Shown here piece by piece: positions 48,920-57,143 of a stretch of 64,000 nucleotides of DNA (position 1 is the stretch's first letter; each line of letters opens with the position of its first letter). Source of the DNA: Streptomyces sp. HUAS ZL42 (GTDB lineage Bacteria > Actinomycetota > Actinomycetes > Streptomycetales > Streptomycetaceae); NCBI RefSeq assembly GCF_040782645.1, contig NZ_CP160403.1:9583001-9647000 (forward strand). The letters run 5' to 3'. A program made the position numbers and the translations under genes. The notes below the pieces were generated by a model that was not told where the DNA came from, made no database searches, and saw nothing but the letters and a program-made list of their open reading frames with translations.

Positions 48920-50500
48920 TCAGGAGCGCACGGGCTCCCGTTCCCGCAGCCGGCGCCGGAGGATCTTCCCGGAGGCCGCCTTCGGTATCGCCTCGATGAA
49001 CTCGACCCGGCGGATCCTCTTGTACGGGGCAACCTGGCCCTCGACGTGGGCCATCACCTCGGCGGCGGATATCGGCACCCCCGTCATGGGCACCACGAAC
49101 GCCTTGGGTATCTCGTTGCCCTCCTCGTCGTCGACGCCGATCACGGCCGCGTCGGCGATGCCGGGATGCTGCACCAGGATGGCTTCGAGCTCGGCCGGCG
49201 CCACCTGGTAGCCCTTGTACTTGATGAGCTCCTTGACCCGGTCGACGATGAACCAGTTCCCGTCCTCGTCGACCCGGCCGATGTCACCGGTGTGCAGCCA
49301 GCCGTCGGCGTCGACGGTCGCGTCGGTGTCCTCCGGCCGGCCGAAGTAGCCCTTCATCACCTGCGGCCCCCGGATCCACACCTCGCCCGGCTCGCCCGCC
49401 GCCACGTCCAGCCCGGTGAAGGGATCGACCAGGCGTGCCTGGGTCGACGGGAGCAGGTGCCCCACGCACGCGACGGGCTCGTCGAGGTTGCCGTCGGCGT
49501 GGATGTGCGAGGCGGGGGACAGTTCGGTCATGCCGTACGCCTGCCCGACCTCCACGCCCAGCCGGTCGGCCACCACCGCCTGCAGTCCGGCATCGAGCGG
49601 CGCCGCCGCGCAGATGATGCGCCGCAGGTGCGACAGGTCCAGGTTTACGACCGCGGGGTGCTTGGCCAGTGCGAGCATCACCGGCGGGGCGACGTAGGCG
49701 TGGGTGATGCGGTCGCGCTCCAGGCTGGTCAGGAACGCCTCGAGATCGAACCGCGCGTGCACGTACACCGTCGCGCCATGGCGGAGCGCGCTGTTGACCA
49801 GCGCGGTCAGCCCGAAGATGTGGAAGAAGGGCAGGATCGCGATGACGCGGTCGTGCTCGCCGACCCGGTGCAGGCCGTTCAACTGCTCCAGATTGGTGCA
49901 CAGGTTGCGGTGGGTCAGCATCACGCCCTTCGGCACGCCCGTCGTACCGCTCGAATACGGCAGTACGGCGACGTCCACGGCGGGATCGAGGTCGAACGCC
50001 GGCACGTCGCTGTCGCTCAGCAGCTCCAGCACCGAACGCTGACCGTCCGCCCTGTCGCAGACCAGGATCTCGATGCCCCGGCCGGTCTGTCGCCGGACCA
50101 GCTCGACCGCGGCCCGCGCGGTCTCGATCAGCGCCGACACGCTCACCATCAGTCGCGCCTCGGCGTCGATCAGCTGCTTGGCGATCTCGGCGGGTGTGGC
50201 CAGCGGCGACAGCGTGGTCACCGTCCCGCCCGCGGTGGTGGTGGCGTAGAGGACCACCGGGAACAGAACCGTGTTCGGCGAGTGCAGCGCGACCACGTCG
50301 CCCTTGCCGATGCCCTCGGCCGCAAGGCCCGCCGCGATCCCCCGGACCAGCGCGGCCAGTTCGCCGTAGCTGAGCGTCCGTCCGCCGGCCACGTCCACCA
50401 AGGCCGGCCGCGTTGCGCGCCGCGACGCCTCGCCGAGCACCCACTCGTGGAGGGGGCGATCGGTGACGGAGACATCCGGGTACCTGCTCGTGTAGATCAT
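48920..50500 (-). CDS. 4-coumarate:CoA ligase-like acyl-CoA synthetase (copy 2)
   Basis: A 526-residue ANL enzyme beginning at ATG 50500 after AAACGGAG. Motifs: YSSGTTGVPKG, the QAYGMTE block, HTGDIGRVDEDG, IKYKGYQVAPAELE and PKAASGKILRRRL with the catalytic lysine. The same length and motif set as copy 1 at 15136 make them paralogues, though sequence is clearly divergent. It lies between the Vps62-like gene and the second regulator on the same strand, with a terminator before it, so it is probably transcribed separately. Substrate unknown, perhaps an aromatic or short-chain acid. Confidence 0.88.
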   Translation of the reverse strand: MIYTSRYPDVSVTDRPLHEWVLGEASRRATRPALVDVAGGRTLSYGELAALVRGIAAGLAAEGIGKGDVVALHSPNTVLFPVVLYATTTAGGTVTTLSPLATPAEIAKQLIDAEARLMVSVSALIETARAAVELVRRQTGRGIEILVCDRADGQRSVLELLSDSDVPAFDLDPAVDVAVLPYSSGTTGVPKGVMLTHRNLCTNLEQLNGLHRVGEHDRVIAILPFFHIFGLTALVNSALRHGATVYVHARFDLEAFLTSLERDRITHAYVAPPVMLALAKHPAVVNLDLSHLRRIICAAAPLDAGLQAVVADRLGVEVGQAYGMTELSPASHIHADGNLDEPVACVGHLLPSTQARLVDPFTGLDVAAGEPGEVWIRGPQVMKGYFGRPEDTDATVDADGWLHTGDIGRVDEDGNWFIVDRVKELIKYKGYQVAPAELEAILVQHPGIADAAVIGVDDEEGNEIPKAFVVPMTGVPISAAEVMAHVEGQVAPYKRIRRVEFIEAIPKAASGKILRRRLREREPVRS

Positions 50501-50536
50501 CGAAACTCCGTTTCTCGGTTTGCCGTGCCGGTCACA

Positions 50537-50576
50537 ACAGCAGGGGCACACCGGCCTGTTGGTATGCCCCTGCTGT
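50537..50576 (-). terminator. Terminator of the Vps62-like gene
   Basis: ACAGCAGGGGCA pairs perfectly with TGCCCCTGCTGT across a 16-base loop, 14 bases after the stop of the minus-strand gene at 50590. Confidence 0.75.
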
Positions 50577-50589
50577 CGCCAGGGAGGTG

Positions 50590-51912
50590 CTACTGCGCGA
50601 TCTCGGCGACGTCGGCCAGGGTCTTGGGGTCGAGGCCCATTTCCTCCGCGGCCTTGACTTCCACGTCGGAGACCTTGCGGACGACGGTCACCTTGGAGCG
50701 TGCGGTCTCCGGGAAGGTGCGGCCCACGTAGAAACCGGAGTCGCCGGCGTTCAGCCTCAGGTTCGCGCTGGTGACCAGGGTGCCGTCACGGCGGATCGGG
50801 ACCAGCTGGTGGGTGTCGGTCCACAGCGCGCCGGCATGGCCGGCGGGCACATCGAACGTCACGCTCACGCTCTTGTTCTCGAACGTGGACACGCCGTAGC
50901 GCGTGGTGTAGCCCAGCTCGACGGACGCGCTCACCGAGGTTTCCACGGAGACGCTCGCACCCACGCCGAAGGGCTTGGCCGATGCCTCCACGCCCGCCGT
51001 GACGCCGACCGTGATCCCGGCCGTGAGGGCGAACTCCTCACCCCTCTCCTGCGAGACGCCCTCCTCGACCGTCTCGGCGATCTGTCCGCCGCCCGCGCTG
51101 CGGAAGTCGACGTGGCGGATGAGGTCGTACTGGCGCTTGCGCTGGATCTTGTAGAAGGGGGAGTTCGCCACCTTCCACGCCTCGGAGCGCGCATCGTCCC
51201 TGACCATGAAGTAGGGCACGGTCACGGCCCGGTCGGTGCCGATCGCCTGGGCCGGGGGCGCGTTGTAGGACTCCAGCCGCAGTTCGGGCGCGTAGTCGGC
51301 CTTGTCGACGACTGCCGGCAGGTCCAGCACCCAGGTCACAGCCGTCGGCCCGCGCGGGGTGTCGGGGCCGCAGCTGAACGTACCGGTGGGCAGGAACAGG
51401 TGCTCCTCGGTGTCGTCGAACGGATACAGCGGGGGCGTGATGGCCCACAGACCCTTCCCGTTGCCGTTCGTCAGGAGGGGAAGGCGGCCGAGCTCCGCGC
51501 GGCGTACGTAGGGGCGTCCGTTGTGTTCCTGCTTCACGCACACGATGCCCAGGGCGGAGGCGTCGGGCTTCTCCACCCCCTTGCCGGACATGGACATGTT
51601 CGCTACGTCCCCCAGAGCCACGTACCCGGCAGGCGGGACAGGACGCCACACTTCGATCTTGAGCACGCTCAAGCCGGGGAAACGACCCACATGCTGGAAG
51701 TCGACGGGCGGCTTGAGTAAGTCCTGGCCGGCAGAGCGGTCCCGGACCACGAGAGCGCCGTACGCGTCCTGCCAACTCGACACGAAGCCGCCCCCGAAGA
51801 CGCTTCCCAGCGTGCGCCACGCCCCGGTCCGGGAAGCGGTTCCGGCATGGAGCGAGCCGTTCCATTGGGTGGTGTAGCCGACCTCCAGGTCGCCGTAGCG
51901 TTGAGTGATCAT
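50590..51912 (-). CDS. Vps62-like protein with aerolysin-like C-terminal region
   Basis: A 440-residue protein from ATG 51912. Residues ~1-190 match the Vps62 (DUF946) family: LLKPPVDFQHVG, LKIEVWRPVPPAGYVALGDV, SALGIVCVKQE, PPLYPFDDTEEHLFLPTGTF. Residues ~260-430 resemble aerolysin/ETX-type pore formers: QYDLIRHVDFRSAGGGQIAE, then long amphipathic strands (ITVGVTAGVEASAKPFGVGA, SVSVETSVSASVEL) and a VTFDVPAGHAGALW closing strand. No signal peptide seen. A toxin-like or membrane-acting role is inferred. Its upstream region carries the same 11-bp repeats as the small secreted-protein gene. Confidence 0.75.
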   Translation of the reverse strand: MITQRYGDLEVGYTTQWNGSLHAGTASRTGAWRTLGSVFGGGFVSSWQDAYGALVVRDRSAGQDLLKPPVDFQHVGRFPGLSVLKIEVWRPVPPAGYVALGDVANMSMSGKGVEKPDASALGIVCVKQEHNGRPYVRRAELGRLPLLTNGNGKGLWAITPPLYPFDDTEEHLFLPTGTFSCGPDTPRGPTAVTWVLDLPAVVDKADYAPELRLESYNAPPAQAIGTDRAVTVPYFMVRDDARSEAWKVANSPFYKIQRKRQYDLIRHVDFRSAGGGQIAETVEEGVSQERGEEFALTAGITVGVTAGVEASAKPFGVGASVSVETSVSASVELGYTTRYGVSTFENKSVSVTFDVPAGHAGALWTDTHQLVPIRRDGTLVTSANLRLNAGDSGFYVGRTFPETARSKVTVVRKVSDVEVKAAEEMGLDPKTLADVAEIAQ

Positions 51913-52025
51913 CTGATAGTCCGCCCGTGGGTCATCGTCGGTGTGTGGGCGGGCCGGTGGCGCCGGCCCTGCGTGAAACGGTCGCAGAGGACCGTCGCAT
52001 CGCGTGTGTTCCGATGGTCGGGCCT

Positions 52026-52080
52026 GCCGTCGGGCCACTGCTTGGCGGAACTCTGAGGCTTTTCTGAGGAGAGGCTGAGG
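52026..52080 (-). promoter_or_regulatory. Three CCTCAG direct repeats every 11 bp plus conserved box
   Basis: On the minus strand CCTCAG occurs at 52080-52075, 52069-52064 and 52058-52053, exactly 11 apart, 141 bases or more before ATG 51912. The following bases (AGTTCCGCCAAGCAGTGG, then CCC) align with those after the repeats at 46620, about 25 of 33 positions agreeing. Same orientation and similar distance to the start as in the other promoter. Probably bound by the wHTH-hydrolase proteins. Confidence 0.75.
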
Positions 52081-52193
52081 GCAGGTGAAGCGGACGAAGG
52101 GCGGAAGGGGGATCCAGGTCGCCTTCCCAGACGATCGCGACCTGGTTCCGACCGGCTGGTGCATGGTCCGACGGAGGGTCCGACCGCAGCGAT

Positions 52194-52233
52194 TTGACGT
52201 GCTCCCTGGACTTTAGGCCAGGGAGCACGTCAA
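52194..52233. repeat. 40-bp perfect palindrome related to IS200/IS605 right end
   Basis: TTGACGTGCTCCCTGG and CCAGGGAGCACGTCAA are exact complements around eight bases. The right 30 bases match the tnpB copy-1 right end (42922-42951) with one change. It sits exactly at the left edge of an IS5-type relic. A solo end or a palindrome-associated mini-element of the IS200/IS605 group. Confidence 0.7.
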
Positions 52234-52479
52234 GACCACAACGTCTACCGCCGCCGCCAGGTCCGTGAGCTGGGCATCCGACCGCTCATGGCCCGGCGCG
52301 GCACCGGGCACGGAAGCGGCCTGGGCAAGAACCGCTGGGTCGTCGACGCGGCCTTAGCAGTTCTGCGCTGGTTGCGTCGACTGCGTATCCGCTGGGAAAT
52401 CCGCGCCGACATCCACCAGGCCTTCCTCACCCTCGGCTGCGCAACCATCTGCTGGCGGCGTCTCAAAAACAGTGCTGAT
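52234..52479 (+). mobile_element. IS5-family transposase C-terminal remnant
   Basis: Starting right after the palindrome: DHNVYRRRQVRELGIRPLMA, RRGTGHGSGLGKNRWVVDAA, LRIRWEIRADIHQAFLTLGC, the C-terminal third of an IS5-type transposase. The WVVE glutamate of the active site is changed to aspartate (WVVDAA). The 5' part is missing. Overlaps the end of the convergent regulator gene's 3' flank. Confidence 0.65.
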
Positions 52480-52487
52480 CTGAGCCC

Positions 52488-53468
52488 TCAGCCCGAACCG
52501 GCGACCAGTGCCTCGCCGAGCGGGGTGCGCCGGTAGAGCACCGACCGTCCGGATCGGGCGCGGACGAGCAGCCCCGAGCCTCGCAGGATGGCGAGGTGGT
52601 CTCCAACCGCGCCGGGTGCCATGGCGAGGCTTCGGGCGAGGTGGCTGGTACTGGCCGGGGCGTCCAGCGCCAACAGCAGCCGGGCTCGGGCCCGGCCGAC
52701 CAGAGCGGCCAGCGCGTCCGGTTGGGCGGCGGTCGCCTGTTCGCCCCACAGGGCGGCGGTGCCGCGGGCAGGATAGACCAAGGTCCTGGGCCAGGGGTCG
52801 TCCAGATGGGCGGCGATATTCCCGACGAAGACCGAAGGGATCAGCAGTAGCCCGTCGCCGGCGAGACGGACGTTTCCGACTGGGGGGAAGAAGCCGATCT
52901 CGATACCGCCGGCGCGCCAGGCGATGCTCGGGTGCAGGCTCTCGATGGTCGTGGCCCATCCGTGTTCGCCGATCACACCCACCCGGTGCACGACATCGCG
53001 CTCACAGATCGCGCGCAGTTGCGGCCAGTCCGTGGCGAGCAGCTCGTGCCACGCCTGGTCCATCGCCTCGGCGATCCTGGAGACGGCGTCCGTGGAGTCC
53101 AGCACTGCGCGTACGCGGGGATCATGGGCGGACGGGCCGGTCGCGGTGGTGGCGAATTCGTGGCGGGCCGCTTCCAGCGGTGTGGCCCGGATCATGGCCA
53201 GATCGTCTGCCCAGGTCTGGTTGATGCCGCGCGGGGGCGGGGCGACGAAGTTCGGTCCGCCTTGCGGGGTTTGCAGGGCGAGGGCGGCGTCCAGTTCGGT
53301 CTCGCGGCGAAGCCGTTCAAAGACCGGCAGGAGCCGGGTGGCCCAGGCTCGCGGCAGCGGCCGGTTTTGGCCGGCGAGCGAGCGTAGTAGTAAGCAGAGG
53401 TCCATCGCGGGCGACAGTGCGAAGCGGCTGCGCAGCAGGTCCTCGACGGAGACTTCGAAGCGGAGCAC
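52488..53468 (-). CDS. ArsR-like regulator with large N-terminal domain (DUF5937 type)
   Basis: A 326-residue protein. Residues 1-~240 form an uncharacterised domain (VSVEDLLRSRFALSPAMDLC, then TTIESLHPSIAWRAGGIEIG and LLLIPSVFVGN). Residues ~255-320 hold an ArsR-type winged helix (RARLLLALDAPASTSHLARS, HLAILRGSGLLVRARSGRSV, LYRRTPLG). This order, with a C-terminal winged helix, is common in actinobacterial regulators placed divergently to MFS exporters, as here. A palindrome lies between the two genes. Probably represses the exporter gene and itself until a ligand binds. Confidence 0.8.
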   Translation of the reverse strand: MLRFEVSVEDLLRSRFALSPAMDLCLLLRSLAGQNRPLPRAWATRLLPVFERLRRETELDAALALQTPQGGPNFVAPPPRGINQTWADDLAMIRATPLEAARHEFATTATGPSAHDPRVRAVLDSTDAVSRIAEAMDQAWHELLATDWPQLRAICERDVVHRVGVIGEHGWATTIESLHPSIAWRAGGIEIGFFPPVGNVRLAGDGLLLIPSVFVGNIAAHLDDPWPRTLVYPARGTAALWGEQATAAQPDALAALVGRARARLLLALDAPASTSHLARSLAMAPGAVGDHLAILRGSGLLVRARSGRSVLYRRTPLGEALVAGSG

Positions 53469-53498
53469 CCTGTGATGCTACCGCCGGACGTCTGTTCC

Positions 53499-53518
53499 GA
53501 TTCGTCCAGCGACGAATC
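53499..53518. promoter_or_regulatory. Palindromic operator between regulator and exporter
   Basis: GATTCGTC and GACGAATC are exact complements with a CAGC spacer, placed 31 bases from the regulator start and 40 bases before the MFS ATG. Typical of a shared operator for divergent genes. Confidence 0.65.
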
Positions 53519-53557
53519 ATTGGTGAGTGGCGTGGGCGCACGGCGAGGCTGGGAGTC

Positions 53558-54874
53558 ATGATCCCAACCGCCGAACCCGCACAGGGCAACCACCGTGCCA
53601 CCTACCGGGAGGTGCTGGCCGAGCCGCGATTCCGGCTGCTCTTCTCGACCCGCGCCGTCGCGATCACTGCGGGCTCGCTGCGGATCACCACATTCTCGGT
53701 GCTGGTCTTCGCGGCCACCGGCTCCGCGCTGTTGAGCGCACTGGCCTTCGGCATCGGCTTTCTCCCGCAGTTGTTCGGCTCGCTGCTGCTGGGCTCACTG
53801 GCCGACCAACTGCCGCCCCGCGCGCTCATCGCCGGCGGCTACGCCTTGGAGTGCGCCGCCGCCCTGCTGCTCGCCCTGGTGCGGATGCCGATCGCGGCGA
53901 GCCTCGGTGTCGTGGCGCTGGTCGCCCTCGCCACACCGGTGTTCGGCGGCGCGTCGAGTCGGCTGGTCGCGCAGTGGCTAAAGGGCGACGCCTATGTCCT
54001 GGGCCGTTCACTGAACAACATCGCCTCCTCCGGCGCGCAATTGTTCGGTCTGGCGCTGGGAGGTGCGGTCGTCGCGGTACTCGGCCCGCACCGGGCGCTC
54101 GCGGTGAGCGCCGCCCTCTACCTCGGCTGCGCGCTCGCCATCCGCATCCGGCTACCCCGGCTGGAGCCGGGAGAGTTCGGCGGCACACCCGGCAGCGCTC
54201 GGGGCGATGGCGGGGCCGTCCGGGCAAGCCTGCACGGTGCCGCCCTGCTGCTGCGCGGACACACGATACGACGACTGATGCTGGCCCAGTGGCTACCGCC
54301 CGCGTTCGTAGCGGGCGCGGAAGGTCTGATCGTCGCCTACGCGGGAGGACGCCACTTCGCGCCCGGCTGGTACGCGGTGCTGATGGGCTGTCTGCCGGTC
54401 GGCATGCTTGTCGGTGACCTGCTGGTGGGTCGACTGCTACGGCCACCCACCCGGGAGCGACTGGTAGTCCCGTTGATTGCGCTGACGGGACTACCGCTGG
54501 TCGGCTTCGCTGCCGAGCCCGGAGTGGGCGTCTCGTCCTGTCTGCTGCTGCTCTGCGGCTTCGGATTAGCCTACGGTCTCGGCCTGCAACGGCCGTTCCT
54601 GGACGCCCTGCCGCAGGATGGCCAGGGCCAGGCCTTCGGTCTGCTCGGCTCCGGCAGCATGACGCTGCAGGGTGTCGGGCCGGTCTGCTTCGGCTCGGTG
54701 GCCGCAGGCATCGGAACAGGCGGCGCAATCGCCCTGGCAGGTAGCGCGGCGGTGCTTACCGCCGGCTGGATTCTCACCTGGCACCCCCCCGGCTCCCCGG
54801 TCCCCGTCCCGAACTACTCAACGGGATCAGAGAACGGCACCGAGCAGCATGCGTGTAGTTCTCCTGCGCAGTAA
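53558..54874 (+). CDS. MFS exporter under the divergent regulator
   Basis: A 438-residue major facilitator with about eleven to twelve helices; GSLADQLPPRALIAGGYALE is the loop 2-3 region, and a long cytosolic loop occurs between the halves (about 205-230). The C-terminal tail is polar. ATG 53558 lies a few bases after GGGAG. The divergent DUF5937-type regulator and the palindrome between them suggest inducible export, perhaps of an antibiotic. Substrate unknown. Confidence 0.85.
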   Translation: MIPTAEPAQGNHRATYREVLAEPRFRLLFSTRAVAITAGSLRITTFSVLVFAATGSALLSALAFGIGFLPQLFGSLLLGSLADQLPPRALIAGGYALECAAALLLALVRMPIAASLGVVALVALATPVFGGASSRLVAQWLKGDAYVLGRSLNNIASSGAQLFGLALGGAVVAVLGPHRALAVSAALYLGCALAIRIRLPRLEPGEFGGTPGSARGDGGAVRASLHGAALLLRGHTIRRLMLAQWLPPAFVAGAEGLIVAYAGGRHFAPGWYAVLMGCLPVGMLVGDLLVGRLLRPPTRERLVVPLIALTGLPLVGFAAEPGVGVSSCLLLLCGFGLAYGLGLQRPFLDALPQDGQGQAFGLLGSGSMTLQGVGPVCFGSVAAGIGTGGAIALAGSAAVLTAGWILTWHPPGSPVPVPNYSTGSENGTEQHACSSPAQ

Positions 54875-55052
54875 CCGTCGCAGGTCGGGTCGCCGCGAGC
54901 CGTCACGCAGCCCACCCCACCCCCACGTTCTGACAGACAGTCAATCCCGGTAGCTCACTGTGTGAGGAGTCCTGTGCTTCGGCTCTGCCGGCCGTTGCCG
55001 ACCACGTACGGGATCTTGAGACCACGAACGGCCCATGGAAGGTTCATGCCGC

Positions 55053-55637
55053 ATGATCGATGAATTCGCGAAGGACAACCTGCACGGGAGACTGCGCCGG
55101 GACCGTGAGGTGCTGCTCTGGAAACTCGACGGCTTGTCCGAATACGACGCCCGCCGACCTTTGACAGCGACCGGGACCAACCTCCTCGGCCTGGTCAAAC
55201 ACGTGGCCACCGTCGAGGCGAGGTACTTCGGCGAGGTCTTCGAGCGCCCTTCCCCGGAACCGCTGCCCCGGTGGCAGGACCACGACGGCAGCGATCAGTG
55301 GGCGACCGAGGAGGAGACCCGCGATCAGATCATCGGGTTCTACCGGCGCACGTGGGAACACTCGGACGCGACGATCAAGGAGCTTCCCCTCGACGCCCCC
55401 GGCCACGTGCCGTGGTGGCCGGAGCCTTGTCCCAACACGAACCTGTTCGCCGTCATGGTCCATGTCCTCGGCGAGTCCATCCGGCATGCCGGGCACGCCG
55501 ATATCCTGCGCGAGGGCCTCGACGGCCGGACCGGGGTGCGCGCCGAACACGAGAAGCAGATCGACGAGGAAGCCCGTGCCGCCTACCGCGCGAAGATCGA
55601 GCAGGCCGCCAGGTCGGCCGCACCAATCAAGGCGTAG
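55053..55637 (+). CDS. DinB-family (DUF664) protein
   Basis: A 194-residue helical protein starting at ATG 55053 (55035 also possible). Motifs LVKHVATVEARYFGEVF and VMVHVLGESIRHAGHADILR supply the His residues of the DinB four-helix metal site (His in KHVATVE, and two in ESIRHAGHAD). DUF664 members include bacillithiol/mycothiol S-transferase-like enzymes and many of unknown role. No partner gene adjacent. Confidence 0.8.
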   Translation: MIDEFAKDNLHGRLRRDREVLLWKLDGLSEYDARRPLTATGTNLLGLVKHVATVEARYFGEVFERPSPEPLPRWQDHDGSDQWATEEETRDQIIGFYRRTWEHSDATIKELPLDAPGHVPWWPEPCPNTNLFAVMVHVLGESIRHAGHADILREGLDGRTGVRAEHEKQIDEEARAAYRAKIEQAARSAAPIKA

Positions 55638-55738
55638 TCGAACATACCGGGCAGCCTGACGTCGGCTCTCCTACCGGTACTTGCGATTTCAGAGCACCCC
55701 CGGCCACCTGATATGCCCGCGTCACTCGATGTGGGCGT

Positions 55739-55834
55739 TCAGTCCACCCCTTCGTCGTCCTCGTCCAGCTCGAGCGCGTTAGCGTCGCTCAGCAAGCGCA
55801 GGGCGCCGGCGGCCGGAGTCGAGGCGGTGAAGCT
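55739..55834 (-). pseudogene. Tail of a gene cut by the second IS200/IS605 element
   Basis: Immediately outside the element's right end the minus strand reads SFTASTPAAGALRLLSDANA, LELDEDDEGVD and a TGA, a plausible acidic C-terminus with no start. The other part of the gene is not found at the element's left end, where an IS5 element follows. Family unknown. Confidence 0.35.
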
Positions 55835-55868
55835 TTGACTTGCACCTCGGGCTGAAGCCCGAGGATTC
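55835..55868 (-). repeat. Right-end hairpin of element 2
   Basis: CCTCGGGC pairs with GCCCGAGG around TGAA, followed on the minus strand by TGCAAGTCAA, the element end. Same layout as element 1 but different stem bases. Likely end of the omega RNA scaffold. Confidence 0.65.
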
Positions 55869-55894
55869 TGGCCTTCTCGATCGTTGCTGTGCCG

Positions 55895-57118
55895 CTACGC
55901 GGCACGGGGTTCGGTCGGGATTCCGTGGCTTCCTGTTTCTTCGCGCTGTGCCGGGATTGCTCCTGGTCTTACCGGCGCTCCGCAGGCCGATACCGCCAGT
56001 CCGGCGGCCGTCTTCACGTTGATCGCGGCATTGGTGTCCCGGTCGTGGACGGTGCCGCAGGCGGTACAGGTCCATTCCCGGACGTTCAGGGGTTTGGGTC
56101 CGTCCTTGACGCCGCAGGTGGAGCAGGTCTGGGAGGTCGGTGTGAACCGGCCGATCTTGACCAGTGCGCGGCCGTACCGTTCCGCTTTGTATTCCAGCAT
56201 GCTGATGAACGATGCCCATCCGGCGTCGTGCACGGACTTGGCCAGCTTCGTGCGGGCCAGTCCCGCCACCGACAGGTCCTCCACGGCGATCCCTTGGTTC
56301 TCGGAAATCAGCTTCGTGGAGAACTGGTGGTGGAACTCACGGCGTGCGTCAGCAACTTTGGCGTGGGCGCGGGCGACCTTGAGGCGGGCCTTGGCGCGGT
56401 TCTTGCTTCCCTTTTGTTTGCGGGACAGTTCCTTTTGGGCCTTCTTCAGTTTCTTCTCCGCGCGCCGAAGGAAGCGCTGGGAGTCGATCTTCGTGCCGTC
56501 GGAGAGGACCGCGAAGTGGGTGAGGCCGAGATCGATGCCGATGGTGCGGTCGGTTGCCGGCATCCGGGTCGCGTCGGCGGCGGGGTCGGTGTCGAGGACA
56601 AAGGAGGCGAAGTACCGCCCGGCCGCGTCCTTGATGACGGTGACGGAGGTGGGCGTGGCGGGCAGGGTGCGGGACCATTTCACCTTCACCGCACCGATCT
56701 TCGGCAGGTTCAGACGGCCACTGCCGGTGATGCTCCAGCGGGCGTTGGCGGTGAACCGGATCGACTGCCGGGCGTCCTTGCGGGACTTGAAGCGGGGCCG
56801 GCCGGTCCTGGGGCCCTTGCGGGTGCCCTTGAGGGAGGCGAAGAAGTTGCGGTACGCGGTCTCGGCGTCCCGTAGGGACTGCTGAAGCACCACCGCGGAG
56901 ACCTCACCCAGCCAGGACCGTTCTGCTGTCCGCTTCGCCTCGGTGATCAGCTGCCGGGACAGCTGACCGGCCGTCGGGACCGGCTGCTCGGCCTTTCGGG
57001 CGACTTCACGGGCACGGACCGCGTCGTTGAACACGACACGGGCGCACCCGAACGCCTTCGCCAACGCCGTCTGCTGACCGGTGTCCGGGTACAGACGGAA
57101 GCTGTACCTGAGCTGCAT
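55895..57118 (-). CDS. tnpB: TnpB RNA-guided endonuclease (copy 2)
   Basis: A 407-residue TnpB from ATG 57118. RuvC residues: GIDLGLTHFAV (Asp), AVEDLSVAG (Glu), DRDTNAAINV (Asp). Zinc finger CSTCGV and CTACGT. N-terminal FGCARVVFNDAVRA. All intact. Overall similar to copy 1 but clearly diverged, so the two elements are distinct lineages. The omega RNA guide would be read from 55834 downward on the minus strand. Its start is 25 bases from the divergent tnpA start, so they share a promoter region. Confidence 0.88.
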   Translation of the reverse strand: MQLRYSFRLYPDTGQQTALAKAFGCARVVFNDAVRAREVARKAEQPVPTAGQLSRQLITEAKRTAERSWLGEVSAVVLQQSLRDAETAYRNFFASLKGTRKGPRTGRPRFKSRKDARQSIRFTANARWSITGSGRLNLPKIGAVKVKWSRTLPATPTSVTVIKDAAGRYFASFVLDTDPAADATRMPATDRTIGIDLGLTHFAVLSDGTKIDSQRFLRRAEKKLKKAQKELSRKQKGSKNRAKARLKVARAHAKVADARREFHHQFSTKLISENQGIAVEDLSVAGLARTKLAKSVHDAGWASFISMLEYKAERYGRALVKIGRFTPTSQTCSTCGVKDGPKPLNVREWTCTACGTVHDRDTNAAINVKTAAGLAVSACGAPVRPGAIPAQREETGSHGIPTEPRAA

Positions 57119-57143
57119 GACCGTCACCCTACATACTTGGGTT

